The translations under genes were made by a program, and so were the position numbers. Below are positions 1 through 5,026 of a DNA stretch of 5,427 nt, piece after piece; position 1 is the stretch's first letter, and the number at the start of each line of letters is the position of its first letter. This stretch comes from Pseudomonadota bacterium (lineage in GTDB: Bacteria; Myxococcota; Polyangia; Polyangiales; Polyangiaceae). The stretch is from contig JAEZYO010000292.1 in assembly GCA_023419055.1 (NCBI GenBank), positions 1 to 5,427 on the forward strand. The letters are read 5' to 3'. The notes beneath the pieces were generated by a model, which saw nothing but the letters and a program-made list of their open reading frames with translations, ran no database searches and was not told where the DNA came from.

Positions 1-306
1 CCGTTCGGGACGGCGTTGGTCTGGGTTCCCGTCGCCACGGCCCTCGTCCTGTCCGGGCGCCCCGGGGCCGCGCTCGTGATGACCGTTTTCGGCCTGGTGG
101 CTGGCATCATCGACAATGTCGCCCGCCCTTGGCTCTCGCGATGGGGTCAGCTGAGGCTCACGAGCTTCGTCGTCTTCGTCTCGATGTTGGGGGGTCTTTC
201 GGCCTTCGGTGCCTGGGCACTCGTTCTCGGTCCCCTCTTCGTGCGTCTGATGGTAGAAGCCCTGGAGCTCCTCCGAGAGTACCGGAGCCCGAGTCCTCTC
301 ACGTAG
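1..306 (+). CDS. AI-2E family transporter, C-terminal fragment
   Basis: The gene enters from the left edge in frame 1, so only its last 101 residues are visible; it stops at TAG 304-306. The fragment is almost wholly hydrophobic, with membrane segments at roughly fragment residues 6-18, 23-37 and 54-85. Between them is a short loop with Ile-Asp-Asn (residues 37-39) followed by Arg-Pro (42-43). This loop, then a Leu/Gly-rich pair of helices ending in a Leu-Gly-Pro-Leu turn and a Glu/Leu/Arg tail, is characteristic of the end of the AI-2E transporter (PF01594, formerly UPF0118/PerM) family. Family members are inner-membrane proteins of about 350 residues with around eight helices. Reported roles include autoinducer-2 export and Na+/H+ antiport, so the substrate here cannot be stated. 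The family call is fairly secure despite truncation by the window edge. The next gene follows after 36 bp on the same strand, so the two may be cotranscribed. Confidence 0.85.
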   Translation, partial: PFGTALVWVPVATALVLSGRPGAALVMTVFGLVAGIIDNVARPWLSRWGQLRLTSFVVFVSMLGGLSAFGAWALVLGPLFVRLMVEALELLREYRSPSPLT

Positions 307-342
307 CGGCACGCAATGCTCGGAGCTAGGATCCACTGACGC

Positions 343-750
343 ATGAACGCAGGACGGAACGGCGCAAGCGAAGGTAAGGCCTTGAGCGTACTCATCGTCG
401 AAGACGACGATGATTCGCGCGAGATGCTGGCCGAGCTCGTGGGCATGCTCGGTTTCGACGCATTGAGAGCGGCGAACGGCAAGGAAGCGCTCCACCACGT
501 GGAAAACGCGGAGCCCGCCCTCGCGCTCGTCGACATCGGCCTGCCCGAAGTGGACGGCTACGAGGTCGCGCGTCGACTACGCGCGCACCCTCACGGGCGC
601 GCGTTACGGCTGGTCGCCCTCACCGGGTACTCGGACCTCTCGGTGCGCGAGGCCGCGACGCTCGCCGGCTTCGACGACTTCGTCGTGAAACCGGTGCTGC
701 CCGAGGCGCTCGAGAAGCTCCTGCGCAGCGTGGCCGAAGGCGCCCCCTGA
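343..750 (+). CDS. Stand-alone response regulator receiver (CheY-like) protein
   Basis: This 135-residue protein is essentially one receiver (REC) domain with no output domain. After a 14-residue hydrophilic lead comes the beta-1 strand and acidic cluster (Glu20, Asp21, Asp22). The probable phospho-acceptor is Asp64 in Leu-Val-Asp-Ile, followed by Leu-Pro-Glu-Val-Asp-Gly. The switch Thr is Thr94 and the invariant Lys is Lys116 in Val-Lys-Pro, so all catalytic residues are present. Such single-domain regulators are cytoplasmic and act by protein contact or as an intermediate in a phosphorelay. The start is ATG 343 with only a weak AGGA (328-331) upstream. The gene follows the transporter by 36 bp and ends before a strong hairpin facing the convergent sigma-54 activator. 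No partner kinase with intact ATP-binding motifs is in the window. The kinase-like protein at 2464-3204 is a possible phosphodonor or relay partner, by inference only. Confidence 0.93.
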   Translation: MNAGRNGASEGKALSVLIVEDDDDSREMLAELVGMLGFDALRAANGKEALHHVENAEPALALVDIGLPEVDGYEVARRLRAHPHGRALRLVALTGYSDLSVREAATLAGFDDFVVKPVLPEALEKLLRSVAEGAP

Positions 751-764
751 GCTCATGAACGGCC

Positions 765-790
765 CGAGTGGCCCCCCCCGGGGCCACTCG
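765..790. terminator. Hairpin between convergent genes (bidirectional terminator)
   Basis: A perfect 11-bp inverted repeat (CGAGTGGCCCC at 765-775, its complement at 780-790) encloses a 4-nt C loop. It lies between the stop of the receiver gene (750) and the stop of the convergent activator gene (792-794). There is no long T tract, so it is not a textbook intrinsic terminator, but placement and stem strength fit a shared one in a GC-rich genome. Confidence 0.7.
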
Positions 791-791
791 C

Positions 792-2201
792 TCAGCCGTA
801 ACGCTCGAGCTTGCGGTACAGGGTGCGGCGATCGAAACCGAGCACCTTCGCAGCCAGGGTCTTGTTGCCTCCGACGGCGGCGAGCACCTTGCGGATGTAA
901 CGCTCTTCGACGATGTGCATGGCCGGGAGATCGTTCGGGTCGTCGCTCACCGTGAAGACTTCGGTCGGACGGTGTTCGCGGATCTTCGCGGGCAGATCGT
1001 CCAGCGTGATCTCGTCGAAGCGCGCGAGCGCGACCGCGCGCTCCATGCAGTTCTCGAGCTCGCGGACGTTTCCGGGCCAGTCGTAGTTGACGAGCCTCTC
1101 GGCGACGAGCCGACCCAGGCGGGTGACGTTCTTTCCCGTGCGACCAGCGGCCCGCTCGAGGAAGTGCTGAGCCAGGAGGAGGACGTCGTTACCGCGCGAG
1201 CGCAACGACGGCATGTCGATACGAACGACGTTGATACGATAGTAGAGGTCCTCACGAAAACGCCGCTCTGCGACCTCGGTCTCGAGATCTTTATTGGTCG
1301 CGGCGACGATGCGAGCGTCGAACGGGATCTCCTGGCTCGCGCCCAGGGGCCGCACCTTGCGCTCCTGAAGGACGCGCAGCAGCTTGGCCTGCATGCCGAG
1401 CGGCATGTCCGCGATCTCGTCGAGGAACAGCGTGCCGTTGTCGGCTTCGACGAACAGACCGGTGCGCGAGGTTCGCGCGTCGGTGAAGGCGCCGCGGACG
1501 TGACCGAAGAGCTCGCTCTCGAGCAAGTTCTCCGGAACTGCAGCGCAGTTGATGGCGAGGAAGGACCCCTTGCGCCCGCTGCGGTCGTGCACGCCGCGCG
1601 CGATGAGCTCCTTACCGGTGCCGCTCTCGCCGGTGATCAGCACGTTGGTGTCGCTCTCGGCGACGCGGTTGACGACGTCCGCCACCCGCTGCATCGCGAT
1701 GCTGGTACCGATGACGTTCGGGAGCTCTCTGTCCTCGACGCGCCGGCGCAGGCGCCGGAGCTCGTCGCTCATCGTGCGGTGGCGCACCGCTCGCTCGAGG
1801 GCAAGAGCGAGCGCGTCCATCGACACCGGCTTGGTGATGAAGTCATAAGCACCCGCACGCATGGCCCCGACCGCGTGCTCGAGACTCCCGAAGCCGGTCA
1901 TCACCACGACGACGAGGTCCGGGCGCTTGCCGAGCGCAGCGCGGCAGAGCTCCAGGCCGCTCATGCCATCCATGTGGATATCCACGAGCAGCACCCAGAA
2001 ATCGTCGCTGTCGAGCAGCGAAAGCGCCTCGTCGGGGTTCAGCCGCCAAGTGACGGCATAGCCTCTCTGAGTGAGGCCCGCCTCGGCGAGCTCACACATT
2101 TCGCGGTCGTCGTCGACCACCAACACGCCCGGCCGGGTGGTGCTCTTCGGGGGCTGATCGGCGGGGGCGCTGGGTTCGAGTGCTGCGATTGCGACAGACA
2201 T
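792..2201 (-). CDS. Sigma-54-dependent response regulator (NtrC family: REC, AAA+, Fis-type HTH)
   Basis: This 469-residue enhancer-binding protein activates RNA polymerase carrying sigma-54. REC domain, about residues 25-140: acidic Asp30/Asp31, phospho-acceptor Asp74, Thr102 and Lys124. AAA+ domain, about 160-385: Walker A GESGTGKE at 191-198, the sigma-54-contact loop at 237-242 reading GAFTDA instead of the usual GAFTGA, Walker B with Asp261-Glu262, sensor I Asn303, Arg-rich REDLYYR at 316-322, and sensor II WPGNVREL from 375. Fis-type helix-turn-helix: about 428-467. Length and domain order are normal for the family. The start is placed at 2201 because the REC domain begins soon after. 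The frame stays open upstream to 2447, but that stretch encodes no recognisable domain and overlaps the divergent promoter region. A weak GGGCGG precedes the start. The gene is divergent from the kinase-like protein, a typical arrangement for functional partners. Likely targets include the two sigma-54-type promoters at 3568-3583 and 3777-3792 (inference). Confidence 0.96.
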   Translation of the reverse strand: MSVAIAALEPSAPADQPPKSTTRPGVLVVDDDREMCELAEAGLTQRGYAVTWRLNPDEALSLLDSDDFWVLLVDIHMDGMSGLELCRAALGKRPDLVVVVMTGFGSLEHAVGAMRAGAYDFITKPVSMDALALALERAVRHRTMSDELRRLRRRVEDRELPNVIGTSIAMQRVADVVNRVAESDTNVLITGESGTGKELIARGVHDRSGRKGSFLAINCAAVPENLLESELFGHVRGAFTDARTSRTGLFVEADNGTLFLDEIADMPLGMQAKLLRVLQERKVRPLGASQEIPFDARIVAATNKDLETEVAERRFREDLYYRINVVRIDMPSLRSRGNDVLLLAQHFLERAAGRTGKNVTRLGRLVAERLVNYDWPGNVRELENCMERAVALARFDEITLDDLPAKIREHRPTEVFTVSDDPNDLPAMHIVEERYIRKVLAAVGGNKTLAAKVLGFDRRTLYRKLERYG

Positions 2202-2463
2202 GTTCCGCCCGACTGTGCACGTGGCGTGCCGGTATGAGCGCTCTCGTAAATAGCTGATTTCTAAGGGATTAGCGGCCGCCTGCGGGACATTCTGCCACAG
2301 ACTAGTGGGAGGTGAGAGCAAATACGCCCCACCGTGCGCACAGCTCTGTCTCGCCTGTAAGGTGAGGCTGTGGGGCCGTGAGCAAGGTTCGTGGACAATG
2401 CCCCGTGAATCGGCTTGCCCTGAACCGAATCGCGGCTTTATCTCCATTCATCACCACACCGCC
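2202..2463. promoter_or_regulatory. Divergent intergenic region between sigma-54 activator and kinase-like gene
   Basis: The 262-bp spacer must hold the promoters of both divergent genes. It is less GC-rich than its surroundings around 2246-2270 (TAGCTGATTTCTAAGGGATT). I cannot identify a convincing -35/-10 pair. A sigma-54-like element on the minus strand (2281-2297) has one base too many between GG and GC, so no promoter is called. Confidence 0.5.
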
Positions 2464-3204
2464 ATGGCAACGGATCCCAAATCAAGCCGTCGCGAACCGG
2501 TCGATCGCCGGTTGGCGGTGTTGGACGAGCTCCGGCAGGCCGAGCGCCGAGCATCCATCTCGCGAGTAGCGTCCATCATCGGGCACCTGATCGGAACGCC
2601 CCTGAACGTGATCGCGGGAAGAGCCGCGCTCATCCGGGCCAACCCGACTCCCGAAGCGGCGCTCGAAAATGCGCAACGCATCGAGCAACAAGTCGAACGC
2701 CTGGCGCTCCGCATCCGGCGCCTGATCGATTACCTCACGGCGCCGGAGCCCGAGCCGTATCCGGTCAGCGCGGTCACGATCGCACGCGATGCGCTCGCGC
2801 TGTACGCGCCGATCGCGGCCGAGCGAAGCGTCACGTTGTCGCTCCAGAAACACGAGGTCCCCGACGTCACCGTCGACGGAACCTCCGCGATGATCGTGCT
2901 CACGAGCCTGCTCGCGCTCGCGGCTCGAGCCGCCGCGGAAGGCACGAGCGTCGAGCTCGAGGCGGTGCGCAGCGACGCGGGTGGCATCCGCTACGAGTTG
3001 CTCGTACCCGGACTCATCATTCCGCAAGCTCGTATCGATCGCCTCGATCCTCCGGACAACACGGACGGAGCAGACGCGGAACACCTTCAAGTGCTCTCCG
3101 TCTGTTTCGCGATTGCGCGCAGGCACGGGGGCCGCGTCGAGTTTTCGAGCTACGGCGGCAGCACGACGGTGCGCTTCGAGTGCCATCCGATCGGTATGGT
3201 TTGA
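2464..3204 (+). CDS. Histidine-kinase-like protein with degenerate ATP-binding domain (possible phosphotransferase)
   Basis: This 246-residue soluble protein has no signal peptide or membrane segment. Residues about 30-92 resemble a dimerisation/His-phosphotransfer domain. The H-box reads GHLIGTPLNVIAGRA (40-54), matching HisKA proteins except that Leu42 replaces the Glu normally following the His (His41). Residues about 100-242 follow the fold order of a HATPase_c domain, ending in the typical ARRHGGRVEF and STTVRFE strands, but the nucleotide-binding boxes are lost. In the N-box both Asn positions are Ser148 and Leu152. The G1 box reads VPGLIIP (181-187), lacking its Asp and second Gly. All three G2 glycines are Glu206, Leu208 and Val210. 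It is therefore unlikely to autophosphorylate with ATP. It may act like the ChpT/Spo0B type of phosphotransferase, or as a regulator of its divergent activator neighbour (inference). ATG 2464 is chosen because the domain follows and the upstream in-frame stretch from 2305 has weaker GC3; no clear ribosome site is seen. Confidence 0.85.
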   Translation: MATDPKSSRREPVDRRLAVLDELRQAERRASISRVASIIGHLIGTPLNVIAGRAALIRANPTPEAALENAQRIEQQVERLALRIRRLIDYLTAPEPEPYPVSAVTIARDALALYAPIAAERSVTLSLQKHEVPDVTVDGTSAMIVLTSLLALAARAAAEGTSVELEAVRSDAGGIRYELLVPGLIIPQARIDRLDPPDNTDGADAEHLQVLSVCFAIARRHGGRVEFSSYGGSTTVRFECHPIGMV

Positions 3205-3217
3205 CGACCCGAACCGC

Positions 3218-3248
3218 GACGGGCGCGGCCACAGAGCTCGCGCCCGTC
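3218..3248. terminator. Hairpin between convergent genes (bidirectional terminator)
   Basis: A perfect 10-bp inverted repeat (GACGGGCGCG at 3218-3227, CGCGCCCGTC at 3239-3248) has an 11-nt loop. It sits 13 bp after the stop of the kinase-like gene and 24 bp beyond the stop of the convergent csbD-like gene. No T tract follows. Its position between two convergent stops supports a shared terminator role. Confidence 0.65.
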
Positions 3249-3272
3249 CATGGAGCGGCCCGGTGAGCCGCT

Positions 3273-3470
3273 TCAGATCGCGCCGAGCCAGCGATCCACG
3301 TCGCGCTCGGCTTCTTCCTTCTCCAAGCCGTAGCGTTGTTGGAGACGCCCGACGAGCACGTCCTTCTTGCCGGCGATCACCTCCACGTCGTCGTCGGTGA
3401 GCTTGCCCCACTTGCTGCGAAGCTTGCCCTTCATCTCGGTCCATTGGCCTGAAATCATTTCCCAGTTCAT
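3273..3470 (-). CDS. CsbD family stress-response protein
   Basis: This 65-residue hydrophilic, charged protein matches the CsbD-like family (PF05532) end to end. It has an N-terminal MNWEMISGQWTEMKGKLRSK stretch, then Trp21-Gly-Lys-Leu-Thr-Asp-Asp-Asp, then Glu-Val-Ile-Ala-Gly-Lys (30-35), and a helical tail Gln-Gln-Arg-Tyr-Gly (44-48) rich in Glu and Lys. Family length is about 55-75 residues. CsbD was named for control by the stress factor SigB in Bacillus subtilis, and relatives are commonly induced by osmotic or phosphate stress; the molecular role is unknown. The start ATG (3470) has a strong GGAGGA site (complement of 3475-3480) 4 nt upstream. A sigma-54-type promoter on the same strand (3568-3583) predicts a transcript start near 3557 and an 87-nt leader. 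It is divergent from the DUF1328 gene, which carries a matching promoter. Confidence 0.95.
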   Translation of the reverse strand: MNWEMISGQWTEMKGKLRSKWGKLTDDDVEVIAGKKDVLVGRLQQRYGLEKEEAERDVDRWLGAI

Positions 3471-3567
3471 TTGGTCCTCCGTTTCGGCGCGTCTGCCTCC
3501 GAGACTGCGCGCAGCGAGGCCGATAGGTGCCGATTCAAGATCGGGTATCGACCACCTGTGAAACGAG

Positions 3568-3583
3568 TGCAGAAAGCGTGCCT
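3568..3583 (-). promoter_or_regulatory. Sigma-54 (-24/-12) promoter for csbD
   Basis: Read on the minus strand, the site is AGGCACGCTTTCTGCA. The sigma-54 consensus is TGGCACG-N4-TTGCW. GGCACG is exact, GG and GC are exactly 10 nt apart, and the -12 element reads CTGCA; only the leading T and one -12 T differ. With -12 at 3569, the predicted transcript start is about 3557. The site matches its divergent counterpart at 3777-3792 in 13 of 16 bases. Confidence 0.75.
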
Positions 3584-3600
3584 ACGTAGCGGCGCCTTCG

Positions 3601-3623
3601 CTCGCGCAGTCGCGCTCCGCGAG
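3601..3623. repeat. Inverted repeat CTCGCG-N11-CGCGAG between the two sigma-54 promoters
   Basis: Six-base perfect arms at 3601-3606 and 3618-3623 are spaced by 11 nt. The repeat lies upstream of both divergent -24/-12 elements, centred about 55 bp from the csbD start site and about 190 bp from the DUF1328 one. It could be an activator-binding site for a dimeric Fis-type regulator, but short GC-rich palindromes arise often by chance in such DNA. Confidence 0.3.
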
Positions 3624-3776
3624 TCATCGAACGCCTTCGTCATGGGCAGCGGGGCGTGGCGAAACGCGGCGAAGCGACGCAAACTAGTCATGTTTCACCG
3701 CCGAGGAGCCTTGAGAATCGGGCTCTAGGCCACATGTTGGTTTTGCCCTGTAAGGAGGGTCGCTCGCACCTCGCAG

Positions 3777-3792
3777 TGGCACGCCTTCTGCT
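3777..3792 (+). promoter_or_regulatory. Sigma-54 (-24/-12) promoter for the DUF1328 gene
   Basis: The site reads TGGCACGCCTTCTGCT. The -24 block TGGCACG is identical to the consensus. GG (3778-3779) and GC (3790-3791) are separated by exactly 10 nt, and the -12 block is CTGCT against TTGCW. The predicted transcript start is near 3803, giving a leader of about 79 nt before ATG 3882. It is the closest consensus match I found in the window. Confidence 0.82.
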
Positions 3793-3869
3793 TTTGCCAG
3801 GTTCGACGAGCACGACGCCTGGCGCGTGCCCTTTGCGGAAACGATGCGGCTTCGGCCGCGACCACTCTT

Positions 3870-3874
3870 GGAGG
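3870..3874 (+). promoter_or_regulatory. Ribosome-binding site of the DUF1328 gene
   Basis: GGAGG lies 7 nt before ATG 3882, at ideal spacing. It fixes the start of this very short gene. Confidence 0.85.
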
Positions 3875-3881
3875 CATCAAA

Positions 3882-4046
3882 ATGTTGTACTGGGCAGCCG
3901 TTTTTTTCGTGATCGCGCTTCTCGCAGCCATTTTCGGCTTCGGAGGCATCGCGGCGAGCGCGGCCGGTGTCGCGAAGATCCTGTTCTTCGTGTTCCTGAT
4001 CCTGGCCCTGCTCTCGTTCATTTTCGGGCGCCGCGTACCGACGTGA
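3882..4046 (+). CDS. DUF1328 (YtjA-type) small membrane protein
   Basis: This 54-residue protein starts [20 protein letters not shown], has a [12 protein letters not shown] centre, and ends FGRRVPT. Two membrane helices are visible at about residues 3-19 and 32-48, joined by the small-residue turn, with a positive Arg-Arg near the C-terminus. This is the hallmark architecture of DUF1328/UPF0391 (E. coli YtjA), normally 50-60 residues and located in the inner membrane; its function is unknown. The start ATG follows GGAGG at ideal spacing and the stop is TGA 4044-4046. A near-consensus sigma-54 promoter (3777-3792) lies about 80 nt upstream of the predicted leader's end. The divergent neighbour is csbD. 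DUF1328 and CsbD genes are often found near each other and stress-induced in proteobacteria, so co-regulation here is plausible. Two hairpins follow the stop. Confidence 0.93.
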   Translation: MLYWAAVFFVIALLAAIFGFGGIAASAAGVAKILFFVFLILALLSFIFGRRVPT

Positions 4047-4055
4047 AGGACGTGA

Positions 4056-4076
4056 AGAGGGGCCCGAGGCCCTTCT
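4056..4076 (+). terminator. Hairpin after the DUF1328 gene
   Basis: A 9-bp stem (4056-4064 with 4068-4076, one G-T pair) closes a 3-nt loop, starting 9 nt after the DUF1328 stop. It fits an intrinsic terminator without a strong T tract. Confidence 0.6.
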
Positions 4077-4084
4077 CGAGACCG

Positions 4085-4119
4085 CGGGGTGGCGAAAGGG
4101 GTCGCCTTTCGTCGCCCCG
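4085..4119. terminator. Second, longer hairpin downstream of DUF1328
   Basis: A 15-bp stem pairs 4085-4099 with 4105-4119 (two G-T wobbles when read as + strand RNA) around a 5-nt loop. It follows the first hairpin by 8 nt, so the two could act as a tandem terminator. Alternatively it may be a structured RNA or a protein-binding palindrome; the wobbles make it stronger as + strand RNA than as DNA. Confidence 0.55.
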
Positions 4120-4294
4120 GCCCTTCTAGGCCTGTCGACGTTTTCGGCTGCATTGCGAAAGTGTCTGACGGATCGAAGTTTTTTCGCGAGAGGGATCAAA
4201 TAGTTGAACCCTTGAGGGTGTGTTGGGACTCCTCTCTGAGGAGAGCGCCCCATGCTCTCACTCGTGTACTTCGATCCCGCTGGAGACTTTCTCA

Positions 4295-4999
4295 ATGACT
4301 GCACCCTGCTCTCGCAAGGACTTCCTCAGGCTCTCGCTCGGCACCATGGCTATCACCTTCGTGGGGTGTAGCGACGACGGCACCCCCTCGGGCGACGGAA
4401 GCGGCGGCGGCGGCGCTGCCGGGAGCGGAGGCTCGAGCGGAGGCACGGGAGGCACCTCGGGCGGAAGCGGCGGCACGACCGGCGGCTCTGCAGGAGCCGG
4501 CGGCACGTCGAGCACCGGGGGCAGCGGCGGTACGACGGGCGGCTCAGGTGGCACGAGCGGAGGCGCGGGAGGCACCTCGGGCGGAAGCGGCGGTACGACC
4601 GGCGGCTCTGCCGGAGGCGGTGCCGGGGGCACGTCCGGTGGCGGCTCTGGAGGCGGAGGCGGCGAAGAGATGTGCACCGGTGACATCACCGCGCTTTGCT
4701 CGAAGGGCGACGGGACAGCGGATGGACACGTCCACACCCTGGGCGTCACGGAGGCCGACATTATGGCCGGACTCGCGAAGAGTATCACCACCATGCCCGA
4801 CGCAACGGGCCATTGCCATCAGGTCGAGCTCACCGCCGAAGACTTCACCACGCTCAAGAGCGGTGGCGTCGTGAAGAAGCCCACCTGCAACGGTGGCAAT
4901 CACGAGTTCGTGTTGAGCTGCGCGCCGTCCCCGCCCGTGCCGGTCAACCCGACAACGTGTCCCGGCGGTGACAGCCAAGGCTCGGGCAGTTGCGGCTGA
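4295..4999 (+). CDS. Tat-like signal lipoprotein with Gly/Ser/Thr-rich spacer and His/Cys-rich C-terminal region
   Basis: This 234-residue protein is probably exported and lipid-anchored. The N-terminus has SRKDFLRL (6-13), a twin-arginine-like motif with Lys in the second position. A hydrophobic stretch follows, then a lipobox-like Phe-Val-Gly-Cys with Cys25 as the candidate lipidated residue. Residues about 32-123 are nearly all Gly, Ser, Thr and Ala, a flexible spacer typical of myxobacterial surface lipoproteins. The C-terminal part (124-234) has seven Cys (127, 135, 174, 198, 209, 222, 233). It also has two related units, GHVHTLGVTEAD (144-155) and GHCHQVELTAED (172-183), plus a third His in NHEF (202-205). 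This suggests disulfides and possibly metal binding (inference). I do not recognise a named domain. ATG 4295 is chosen because it gives a complete signal peptide and has GGAG (4282-4285) 9 nt upstream; the in-frame extension to 4220 has neither. No promoter was identified. Confidence 0.85.
   Translation: MTAPCSRKDFLRLSLGTMAITFVGCSDDGTPSGDGSGGGGAAGSGGSSGGTGGTSGGSGGTTGGSAGAGGTSSTGGSGGTTGGSGGTSGGAGGTSGGSGGTTGGSAGGGAGGTSGGGSGGGGGEEMCTGDITALCSKGDGTADGHVHTLGVTEADIMAGLAKSITTMPDATGHCHQVELTAEDFTTLKSGGVVKKPTCNGGNHEFVLSCAPSPPVPVNPTTCPGGDSQGSGSCG
4431..4620 (+). repeat. 120-bp-period direct duplication in the Gly-rich coding region
   Basis: Bases 4431-4500 and 4551-4620 match at 65 of 70 positions at an offset of exactly 120 bp (40 codons). 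The differences are mostly silent or exchange small residues, so the reading frame is kept. This indicates a recent internal duplication that lengthened the spacer, on top of shorter GGS/GGT-type repeats. Confidence 0.8.
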
Positions 5000-5003
5000 A
5001 TCA

Positions 5004-5026
5004 AAGCCACACACTGGGGCTGGCTT
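5004..5026 (+). terminator. Possible weak terminator after the lipoprotein gene
   Basis: AAGCCA (5004-5009) can pair with TGGCTT (5021-5026) around an 11-nt loop, just after the stop at 4999. The stem is short and has no T tract, so it may be incidental. Confidence 0.3.

Larger units (their letters stand above)
3471..3881. other. Spacer between the divergent csbD and DUF1328 genes, with paired promoters
   Basis: This 411-bp region has open frames on both strands, but none encodes a recognisable protein or has a convincing ribosome site. I read it as regulatory. It holds two divergent sigma-54-type promoters (3568-3583 on -, 3777-3792 on +) separated by 193 bp, where activator sites would be expected. 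It also holds the inverted repeat CTCGCG-N11-CGCGAG (3601-3623) and the octamer CGCCTTCG twice (3593-3600 and 3631-3638). Confidence 0.7.

Noticed and set aside
768..2237. Long open frame (489 codons) on the + strand
   Set aside because: It is the antisense shadow of the sigma-54 activator gene, which has full domain motifs on the other strand. Stop-free antisense frames are expected in GC-rich DNA.
2281..2297. Sigma-54-like TGGCA...CGCA on the minus strand upstream of the activator gene
   Set aside because: GG and GC are 11 nt apart instead of 10, and the rest of the -24 block does not match.
2202..2447. N-terminal extension of the sigma-54 activator by 82 codons
   Set aside because: The extra residues form no domain, overlap the divergent promoter region, and the receiver domain already begins about 25 residues after ATG 2201.
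2305..2463. N-terminal extension of the kinase-like protein from GTG 2305
   Set aside because: About 62% of codons end in G/C by hand count, visibly lower than in the gene body; there is no domain, and the region is needed for divergent promoters.
3471..3728. 85-codon + frame and 74-codon - frame in the csbD/DUF1328 spacer
   Set aside because: There is no recognisable protein pattern, and they overlap each other, the csbD ribosome site and the csbD promoter.
3684..4304. 206-codon minus-strand frame across the DUF1328 gene
   Set aside because: The composition is Arg/Pro-rich as in antisense of GC-rich DNA. It runs opposite to the well-supported DUF1328 gene and through its terminator hairpins.
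4258..4794. Pro-rich 178-codon frame on the minus strand
   Set aside because: It is the antisense of the Gly/Ser/Thr spacer (GGN read backwards gives NCC), with no ribosome site or non-repetitive domain.
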